A stretch of DNA of 6,109 bases from Bacillota bacterium (lineage in GTDB: Bacteria; Bacillota; Bacilli; Alicyclobacillales; SLC66): contig JAKADD010000155.1 in the NCBI GenBank assembly GCA_021820825.1, positions 1-6,109 on the forward strand, given 5' to 3'. Made by a program: the position numbers and the translations under genes. The notes below the pieces were generated by a model. That model did no database searches. It was given only the letters and a program-made list of their open reading frames with translations, and was not told the DNA's origin. Of the stretch, positions 1-4,493 are shown piece by piece (position 1 is the first letter of the stretch; every line of letters begins with the position of its first letter).

Positions 1-1
1 A

Positions 2-325
2 TTCGAAAATGATGTACTCAAAGAACTTGATTTGGAGAAAAATACGAAATCCATCCCTGGTGGGAGTATCCCTGATAGCATGACGGGTGGGCGGATCACA
101 GAAATTAAGGACCAAAAGTACATTTATCAGAGTACCCAGTTCAAAAATTATCTCAAAACGGGTGAACCAGTAGACTTAGTTGTGTCACCCACTTCACGAG
201 TGTCTGTGCCGTTGTACAAAGCAATTATTAGAAGTGATGGAACCGTCATGGTTCGAACAGGAGTAGATCAGTATGCTCCATACTACCCTTGGACTCTGGG
301 GTCACTGAACGGGGGAGGTTCATGA
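2..325 (+). CDS. C-terminal end of a polymorphic (RHS/WapA-type) toxin, restriction-endonuclease-fold tip; 5' end outside window
   Basis: The reading frame is open from the first bases, so this is the last 107 residues of a longer protein. The tip reads FENDVLKELDLEKNT, then IPD (D25 of the visible part), then TEIKDQKY (E34, K36), then a segment with LVVSPTSRVSVPLYKAI. A conserved Asp followed by E-x-K, together with a V-x-P-x-(T/S)-x-(L/V)-x-x-PL stretch, resembles the Tox-REase-7 group of nuclease toxin tips carried by RHS/WapA proteins. The assignment is from memory of the family. Such tips are delivered into neighbouring cells and cut nucleic acid. The internal TTG at 32 is not a convincing start because the frame continues upstream with family-like residues. 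The stop overlaps the start of the next gene (ATGA at 322-325), as expected for a toxin translated together with its immunity protein. Local base composition is visibly more AT-rich than the genes after 1374. A housekeeping nuclease is less likely. Confidence 0.7.
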   Translation, partial: FENDVLKELDLEKNTKSIPGGSIPDSMTGGRITEIKDQKYIYQSTQFKNYLKTGEPVDLVVSPTSRVSVPLYKAIIRSDGTVMVRTGVDQYAPYYPWTLGSLNGGGS

Positions 326-1062
326 AATACGTTGATATTACGGTGTTTACCACTAAGCCAATCAAGGGTGAAGATACAGCGAATCGATACTTCACTGTCC
401 TTGAACAGCACGGGTTTCGTCTCGAAAGAGTCGGGCAAACTGAACCTGTTAGGCAGGCGTACTCATTACAGAACGGCATTGCTGTTTGGACGAAGGAAGA
501 AGATGGTTGTTATGTAGAAGACGTAGGAATGATCGGCAAAGCTGGTGGAATGATTGGGAAGTCATCAAAACCGCGCTTCTTCGTTCAGTCACTGTGGTGG
601 GAATGTCCCAATCAGGTGAATCTGAACTGGGTTAGCCTTAGTATTGCCGACAACTTGGTTGAAAAACAATTGGGCGGAATCATTGCCCTCTTTAAAGACT
701 CAGTTGACATTCTGCAAGCCGATTACGGTTTCATTGGGCACCAAGAAACCGTCTATCGTCAACATGTAACTGGAACACTCAAAACTCGACTACCTGGAGT
801 GTTTTGGTTTAACTACTTCGGTCCGACGTACGTCAAGTTCTTTACAGAAGAGAAGATTAAGTCATTCCCCTGGTTAAATACGGAGGACCTGAATGGCGGT
901 TTAATAACGTCCCTTTCGGATAGTCCAAAGAAGCTTCTTGAAACAGATGAGATTGAGAATGCAGCGAAGGAACATTTAGGCTCTGACTCTTTTGGCGATC
1001 TTGATGAGTATCGAAAAAATCCTCGAAAGCTGCAACAACGAAGGGTGCCAGAACTGTCGTGA
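322..1062 (+). CDS. Probable immunity protein for the upstream toxin (Imm52/DUF3396-like)
   Basis: This 246-residue soluble protein has no signal peptide or membrane segment. The start is ATG 322, preceded by GGGGGAGG at 311-318; an upstream ATG at 289 lies inside the toxin gene and has no such site. Start and toxin stop overlap as ATGA, so the two are translationally coupled, the usual arrangement of polymorphic toxin and immunity genes. The sequence shows a beta-type N-terminus (KYVDITVFTT), a Trp-rich middle (SLWWECPNQVNLNW), and LPGVFWFNYFGPTYVKFF at about residues 157-174. The PG-x-x-W-x-N-x-FGP-x-x-V pattern recalls the Imm52/DUF3396 immunity families. The family name is tentative; the role rests mainly on position. 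The C-terminus is charged and probably extended (ending RRVPELS). It would act in the cytoplasm by binding the toxin tip and blocking its active site. Confidence 0.66.
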   Translation: MKYVDITVFTTKPIKGEDTANRYFTVLEQHGFRLERVGQTEPVRQAYSLQNGIAVWTKEEDGCYVEDVGMIGKAGGMIGKSSKPRFFVQSLWWECPNQVNLNWVSLSIADNLVEKQLGGIIALFKDSVDILQADYGFIGHQETVYRQHVTGTLKTRLPGVFWFNYFGPTYVKFFTEEKIKSFPWLNTEDLNGGLITSLSDSPKKLLETDEIENAAKEHLGSDSFGDLDEYRKNPRKLQQRRVPELS

Positions 1063-1114
1063 CAAGTTGCAACCAGACATCTCAGTAACACGAATTTCAT
1101 GTGCTGTAACCTCA

Positions 1115-1155
1115 GGGAGTCGGCCTCGATTAGTCGGAATTCGGCTCTCCTTTTT
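1115..1155 (+). terminator. Probable rho-independent terminator of the toxin-immunity pair
   Basis: GGGAGTCGG at 1115-1123 can pair with TCGGCTCTC at 1141-1149 over nine positions, three of them G-T wobbles. A 17-base loop separates the arms, and C plus five T (1151-1155) follow. It lies 53 bases after the immunity gene stop. The stem is imperfect, so confidence is moderate. The rest of 1063-1200 shows nothing else that I can name. Confidence 0.5.
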
Positions 1156-1200
1156 GCCTTCACTTGGTCATTCGGTAGTCTTAGTATGGTCACGAGGTGA

Positions 1201-1377
1201 AACAGATATGAGCAAAACGGGCAGGGCGGGCAGGTCATGGGGTACCAGTACGACACGTTTGGGAACCTGTTCACGCAGATGGCGGCGCCGTACAGCAATA
1301 CGGTAGCGATGACGCGGTATGCGGGGTCTGCCGGGAGTAGCGGTGGCAGCGGCAGGGTTTTCCACTGCTCACGCTAG
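1201..1377 (+). pseudogene. Orphan RHS/YD-repeat fragment
   Basis: The frame opens after a TGA at 1198-1200 and runs to TAG at 1375-1377. It encodes GYQYDTFGNLFTQ and, a little later, VAMTRYAG. Y-x-YD-x-FGNL is the hallmark of RHS/YD-repeat proteins, and the following RYAG matches the usual position of the RHS core end just before the variable toxin tip. After RYAG the sequence loses similarity (a Gly/Ser-rich run, then VFHCSR). There is no ribosome binding site and no long frame upstream, so this is a remnant rather than a gene. It is clearly more GC-rich than the toxin and immunity genes beside it (about 65% in 1321-1380 against about 37% in 121-180, counted by hand). Its frame differs from that of the toxin gene. 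It probably comes from a displaced RHS tip or from recombination between RHS copies. Its stop overlaps the convergent regulator's stop (CTAG). Confidence 0.6.
1346..1368 (-). terminator. Weak hairpin just past the regulator stop
   Basis: GCAGCGG at 1346-1352 and CCACTGC at 1362-1368 form a seven-base stem with one wobble and a nine-base loop. It begins six bases beyond the stop of the minus-strand regulator. No T-run follows on the minus strand, so it is at best a weak terminator, and it lies within the RHS remnant. Confidence 0.22.
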
Positions 1378-2123
1378 ATATGAAATGTGACTTCGGTGAC
1401 GATGCGCGCCTTGTCACGGCGGATCAACGCCTTCGACAGAAAAATCGGCGCGTTGTGTACGTCGTATGTAACTGCTTGATCGAGGATCGCCAGTTCGCCA
1501 GGTTTGACCTTGAGCGACACCGCGTCGTCGACGGTCAACTCCGCTGGTTCGTACGATTCGATCGCTTTTTTTATGATCAGGCTGCAGGCGCGCGGGATCA
1601 AATCGAGCAGCGATGTGCCAAGGAGCGCATCGACAGAGAGATCGCGGCCGTATGGTTCGGGAATGTAGACCGTCTCCAGAATGACCGGTTCCGAGTCGGC
1701 CAGGATGATCCGGCGCAACACATACACAAGCGCCTGCTGATCCACGCTCAGGATTTGCTTGATTTCAGTGCTGACACTGCGGAGTCCGAAGAATTCAATC
1801 GCAGAATTCGGAGTCTGTCCGGTGCTTTGGATATCAGCCCGGAATCCTTTTGAAAAGATCGGTATTTTCGGCTTCGCAACTTTAGTCGATTTGCCCTGAA
1901 CGCGCGTCAGATGGCCCTGGCGAACCAGTTCATCAACAGCCCGGCGCAGCGTGCCGCGGGAGATGCCGAGATCTGCGCATAATTGCTGTTCGGAAGGGAT
2001 CTCGTCGTCGATTTTCCATTCGTCGAGTGTGATGCGTTCCAGAATCCATTGTTTAACTTGATAATATTTTGGCAGGACCGACTGATCATCATCCATGAGG
2101 TTGCTCTGGTTTGTGTTCAACAT
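1374..2123 (-). CDS. GntR-family transcriptional regulator, HutC/UTRA subfamily (NagR/YvoA/DasR-like)
   Basis: A 249-residue regulator of typical length for the subfamily. Residues about 16-80 are the GntR winged helix-turn-helix (LPKYYQVKQWILERI, then IPSEQQLCADLGISRGTLRRAVDEL, with recognition helix near 55-66, then a wing ending GKSTKV). Residues about 95-245 are a UTRA effector domain (GQTPNS; VYVLRRIILADSEPVILETVYIP; LDQAVTYDVHNAPIFLSKALIRRDKARI). UTRA domains of NagR/YvoA bind GlcNAc-6-phosphate or glucosamine-6-phosphate, which releases the DNA. The start is placed at ATG 2123 because AAGAGGTG (2129-2136 on the minus strand) lies five bases upstream; the ATG at 2147 has no such site. 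The gene is divergent from nagB and shares its palindromic operator, so it most likely represses both nagB and itself. The effector is inferred from the neighbour. It could respond to another sugar phosphate. Confidence 0.9.
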   Translation of the reverse strand: MLNTNQSNLMDDDQSVLPKYYQVKQWILERITLDEWKIDDEIPSEQQLCADLGISRGTLRRAVDELVRQGHLTRVQGKSTKVAKPKIPIFSKGFRADIQSTGQTPNSAIEFFGLRSVSTEIKQILSVDQQALVYVLRRIILADSEPVILETVYIPEPYGRDLSVDALLGTSLLDLIPRACSLIIKKAIESYEPAELTVDDAVSLKVKPGELAILDQAVTYDVHNAPIFLSKALIRRDKARIVTEVTFHI

Positions 2124-2171
2124 GGTTACACCTCTTTTAATGTCCATGTTCGATACAGGGTCGTTGGTTGC

Positions 2172-2201
2172 ATTATAGCCCCATCCGCGAAAATTTGTCT
2201 A
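2172..2201 (-). promoter_or_regulatory. Promoter of the GntR regulator
   Basis: On the minus strand, TAGACA (2196-2201, five of six matches to TTGACA) is separated by 18 bases from a perfect TATAAT (2172-2177). The -35 hexamer is one half of the TGTCTAGACA palindrome. The start of transcription would fall near 2165, leaving a leader of about 40 bases before ATG 2123. Confidence 0.65.
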
Positions 2202-2205
2202 GACA
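2196..2205. promoter_or_regulatory. Palindromic operator for the GntR/UTRA regulator
   Basis: TGTCTAGACA is a perfect 10-bp palindrome centred between 2200 and 2201. It has the GT-N4-AC core expected for GntR-family sites and closely resembles the TGGTCTAGACCA-type dre site of DasR/NagR regulators. It lies between the divergent regulator and nagB and covers both -35 hexamers, so a bound regulator would block both promoters. Confidence 0.75.
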
Positions 2206-2227
2206 TCTATATGAATACCTGTATTAT
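2200..2227 (+). promoter_or_regulatory. Promoter of nagB
   Basis: TAGACA (2200-2205, five of six) and TATTAT (2222-2227, five of six) are 16 bases apart, a normal sigma-A layout. The -35 lies inside the operator palindrome. A second, gapped inverted repeat, AATAC-CT-GTATT at 2214-2225, overlaps the -10. Transcription would begin near 2234, ahead of the GAAGGGAGAAGG ribosome binding site at 2251-2262. Confidence 0.6.
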
Positions 2228-2268
2228 TTTTATTAAACGAAGTCATTTTGGAAGGGAGAAGGTATTCC

Positions 2269-3081
2269 ATGACACTTGCAATCCGAATCTTCGACTCTCC
2301 GCATGACGCGGGCATTTATGTCGCGGCCATCGCGGAAGAAGTCATCCTCCGTCGTGATCGTCCGGTGTTGGGTCTGGCGACGGGGGAGACGCCCATCGTA
2401 TTTTACCAGGCGTTGATCGATCTGCACTACAGTGGACTGGATCTCTCGACGGTTACCACGATTAATCTGGATGAGTATGTGGGGCTGCCCAGTGATCACG
2501 CGCAAAGCTATCACAAGTTCATGCGCGAGAACCTGTTTGCAAGCACCAACATCGCGGAGGACCGGATATTTATACCGAACGGTATGGCGCCGGATCTGCA
2601 GGGAGAGTGCGCGCGTTACGACCAGATCTTGCATAGACATCCGATCGATCTCCAAATTTTAGGAATTGGCGTCAATGGGCACATCGGCTTTAACGAGCCA
2701 GGGAACAACTTGCAACCGCACACTCATGTGGTGGACCTGAGTGAAGACACGAGGAAAAGGAATTCTCGTTTTTTTGACTTCCCGGAAGATGTGCCGAATC
2801 AAGCCATCACGATCGGGATGCAAGCTATTTTACAGGCGAAACGAATTGTGCTCATGGCATTCGGGGCCGAAAAGGCAGAGATTATCAGGAAGACCGCGAC
2901 GGAGTATGTGAGTACCAATGTACCCGCGAGCATCCTGCAACTGCATCAAAGTGTTACACTGGTCCTCGATCGGGAAAGCGCCAGGCACTTATCGGGCGCT
3001 GACGTGCATCCGGGTAGTCTATCCAGGCGCAGACCGCCTCACAATGACATGGTTTTGCTTACATCCGGGCAAGAGGAATGA
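2269..3081 (+). CDS. nagB: Glucosamine-6-phosphate deaminase NagB
   Basis: Converts glucosamine-6-phosphate to fructose-6-phosphate and ammonia in the cytoplasm, the last step of amino-sugar breakdown. The 270-residue protein has the family motifs in order: phosphate loop LGLATGETP (34-42); NLDEY (66-70) with the catalytic Asp68; IPNG (102-105); GVNGHIGFNEPG (134-145) with His138 and Glu143; NSRFF with Arg167; and FGAEKAE with Lys202. Arg167 and Lys202 match the phosphate ligands of E. coli NagB. Asn136 replaces the E. coli Asp141, as in Bacillus enzymes. Glu40 sits where Gly or Ser is more familiar. After LVLDRESARHL the chain runs on for about 29 residues with an Arg/Pro-rich tail longer than that of Bacillus NagB. 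The start is ATG 2269, behind GAAGGGAGAAGG; the in-frame TTG at 2248 lies upstream of that site. It is first in its operon, 24 bases before the esterase, and divergent from its probable repressor. Confidence 0.95.
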   Translation: MTLAIRIFDSPHDAGIYVAAIAEEVILRRDRPVLGLATGETPIVFYQALIDLHYSGLDLSTVTTINLDEYVGLPSDHAQSYHKFMRENLFASTNIAEDRIFIPNGMAPDLQGECARYDQILHRHPIDLQILGIGVNGHIGFNEPGNNLQPHTHVVDLSEDTRKRNSRFFDFPEDVPNQAITIGMQAILQAKRIVLMAFGAEKAEIIRKTATEYVSTNVPASILQLHQSVTLVLDRESARHLSGADVHPGSLSRRRPPHNDMVLLTSGQEE

Positions 3082-3105
3082 ATGTGATATTTTGGGGGGA
3101 TCAGG

Positions 3106-4065
3106 ATGGCGCAACCTTATGATTTGTCCTTAGACCAACTGCAGGCGTATCGACCGGAATTGACGAGGCAGGATGATTTCGACTCTTTTTGGGCGGACAC
3201 GAAGTCCGAGGCCCAAGCGGAGCCGCTTTACGTCGAAATGCGCAGGCAGGAATACCCGGTCGACGGGGTGCAGCTCTACGAACTCTCCTACCGGGGTTTT
3301 CAAGGCGCCCGCATCCGGGGTTGGTATGCGACGCCGGAAGGTGCGGGTCCGCACCCCGGACTGGTCGTTTACCACGGATATAATTACAGTTTTAACGGCG
3401 GCGTTCATGACATCGTGAACTATGCGCTGCACGGATACGCGACGTTCGGTATGCAGACGCGCGGGCAATATGGCAGCGAGGATACCATGATCAGCCCCGA
3501 GGGGCATTACGCGGGCTGGATGACTAAGGGAATTCTCCATAAGGAGACTTATTATTACAGAGGCGTGTACATGGACGCCATCCGCGCTCTGCAAGTGTTG
3601 TCCGAGCGGTTGGAAGTGCATTCCGACCGCATCGGCGTGACAGGAGGGAGTCAAGGCGGGGCCCTGGCGCTTGCGGCGGCCGCCTTATCGGATATCCCGC
3701 GCGTCGTCGTGGCGGAGTATCCCTACCTCAGTCATTTTCGGCGCGCCATCGATGTAGCTCCTACGGGGCCGTATTTGGAAATCAACGAGTTTTTTCGGCG
3801 CAATGGCGACGCTTCTGTCGAGGAGCGGGCGATGGCAACTCTGTCCTATTACGACGTCATGAACCTTGCCGGGTGGATTCGCTGTTCCGTACTGGCGGCG
3901 ATCGGGCTGGTAGATGAGATTACCCCGCCCTCCACCGTATTTGCAGCCTACAATCATCTGCAAACAGAAAAGGAGATTCGCGTCTACCGCTACTTCGGTC
4001 ACGAATACATCCCGTCCTTTCAAACAGAAAAGCTCGGTTATCTGCGCCAACGATTAAAGAGTTGA
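3106..4065 (+). CDS. CE7 carbohydrate esterase (acetyl xylan esterase / cephalosporin C deacetylase, Cah-like)
   Basis: A 319-residue alpha/beta hydrolase, essentially the length of Bacillus Cah (about 318). It has all three CE7 signatures: RGQ at 119-121, GGSQGG with nucleophile Ser182, and HE with His299. The acid is Asp270 in GLVDEITPP. LVVYHGYN at 86-93 provides the oxyanion region. CE7 enzymes remove O-acetyl groups from short acetylated sugars, and also from cephalosporin C, and usually form hexamers. No signal peptide is present, so it acts on imported molecules in the cytoplasm. The start is ATG 3106, after GGGGGGA (3094-3100). It follows nagB by 24 bases, with no terminator between them, so co-transcription is likely. 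CE7 enzymes more often sit beside xylan genes, so the pairing with nagB hints at an acetylated amino-sugar substrate. That substrate is inference, and activity on N-acetyl groups is not known for the family. Confidence 0.92.
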   Translation: MAQPYDLSLDQLQAYRPELTRQDDFDSFWADTKSEAQAEPLYVEMRRQEYPVDGVQLYELSYRGFQGARIRGWYATPEGAGPHPGLVVYHGYNYSFNGGVHDIVNYALHGYATFGMQTRGQYGSEDTMISPEGHYAGWMTKGILHKETYYYRGVYMDAIRALQVLSERLEVHSDRIGVTGGSQGGALALAAAALSDIPRVVVAEYPYLSHFRRAIDVAPTGPYLEINEFFRRNGDASVEERAMATLSYYDVMNLAGWIRCSVLAAIGLVDEITPPSTVFAAYNHLQTEKEIRVYRYFGHEYIPSFQTEKLGYLRQRLKS

Positions 4066-4136
4066 TTTTCTGCTAGAAAGTACTATGCTGAGGTCAACCG
4101 ATTCCGACTAAATATGCCGGATGCGTTCCTGAAGCT

Positions 4137-4167
4137 CTGACCGGCGATTTGCGGGGGAGGCTATGAT
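4137..4167 (+). promoter_or_regulatory. Tentative promoter in the gap before the transporter pair
   Basis: CTGACC (4137-4142, four of six) and TATGAT (4162-4167, five of six) are 19 bases apart, which is a little long. The 4166-4180 palindrome would then lie over the transcription start, a usual operator position. No intrinsic terminator with a T-run is seen between 4066 and 4160, so read-through from the esterase gene is equally possible. Confidence 0.25.
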
Positions 4168-4180
4168 TGTTGACAACAAT
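4166..4180. promoter_or_regulatory. 15-bp perfect palindrome, possible operator
   Basis: ATTGTTG-A-CAACAAT has seven-base arms around a central A. It lies in the 213-base stretch without a convincing gene (4066-4278). It contains a perfect TTGACA (4170-4175), but no -10 follows at the proper distance, so the hexamer is probably incidental. The palindrome differs from the TGTCTAGACA site, so a different regulator would be expected to bind it. Confidence 0.4.
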
Positions 4181-4224
4181 AGACTAAGAAATGGACGGGA
4201 GGTGAGACCGCGATCTAAAACCCG

Positions 4225-4241
4225 AATATTATGATAATATT
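4225..4241. repeat. 17-bp perfect AT-rich palindrome
   Basis: AATATTAT-G-ATAATATT has eight-base arms around a central G, 60 bp downstream (centre to centre) of the 4166-4180 palindrome and 38 bases before the GTG start of the small membrane protein. As DNA it could be a second operator. As RNA it would form a weak hairpin upstream of the ribosome binding site. Confidence 0.4.
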
Positions 4242-4278
4242 TGCCAAGAACAATTCCGTCTTAAAGGAGATGGCAAGT

Positions 4279-4464
4279 GTGAATATCAGGTGGTTGGCGC
4301 TCATTCCCGTAGCTGGCCTGATTGTATTTGTTGGCTTCGCAAATCATGTACATCCTTACGTGTTTGGACTTCCGTTTCTATTTTTCTATGTGGTCTTGTG
4401 GGTTATTTTGACGTCTGCCGTGATGGCGGTCATTTACGCGTTCGATCCCGCAAACAAGTCATAG
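4279..4464 (+). CDS. Small membrane protein, DUF3311 type, partner of the symporter
   Basis: A 61-residue, very hydrophobic protein. Two membrane segments are visible: about residues 5-22 (LALIPVAGLIVFVGFA) and about 32-53 (FLFFYVVLWVILTSAVMAVIYAF). The segments are joined by a short loop with PYVFGLPF, and the protein ends FDPANKS. The pattern PxVFGLPFxFFY...W and the position directly before a sodium:solute symporter match DUF3311 proteins such as the YhjC/YhjB pair of Bacillus. The start is placed at GTG 4279 because AAAGGAG at 4263-4269 lies nine bases upstream. The ATG at 4270 touches that site and the ATG at 4231 has none; starting at 4231 would add a polar N-terminus not expected in the family. 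The gap to the symporter is 29 bases, so the two are co-transcribed and perhaps form a complex. The molecular role of DUF3311 proteins is not established. Confidence 0.75.
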   Translation: MNIRWLALIPVAGLIVFVGFANHVHPYVFGLPFLFFYVVLWVILTSAVMAVIYAFDPANKS

Positions 4465-4493
4465 CTGTTTAGACAATACGGAGGTGAGTGAGT

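Noticed and set aside
813..1298. Minus-strand frame of 161 codons across the immunity gene end
   Set aside because: It lies antisense to a well-supported gene, has a Cys/Arg/Phe-rich composition typical of shadow frames, and no ribosome binding site was seen.
992..1306. Plus-strand frame of 104 codons overlapping the immunity gene and RHS remnant
   Set aside because: It crosses the probable terminator and a composition break, and in the 1240-1300 region it is the wrong frame for the recognisable YDTFGNL motif.
1380..1853. Plus-strand frame of 157 codons antisense to the GntR gene
   Set aside because: The GntR/UTRA domains on the minus strand are unmistakable. This frame is Arg/Asp-rich shadow coding.
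4116..4145. GCCGG/CCGGC inverted repeat as a terminator of the nagB-esterase transcript
   Set aside because: Only five base pairs, a 20-base loop and no T-run afterwards.
4170..4175. Perfect TTGACA as the -35 of a transporter promoter
   Set aside because: The bases 16 to 18 further on are GC-rich (around GGACGG), with no acceptable -10. The hexamer is explained by the palindrome.
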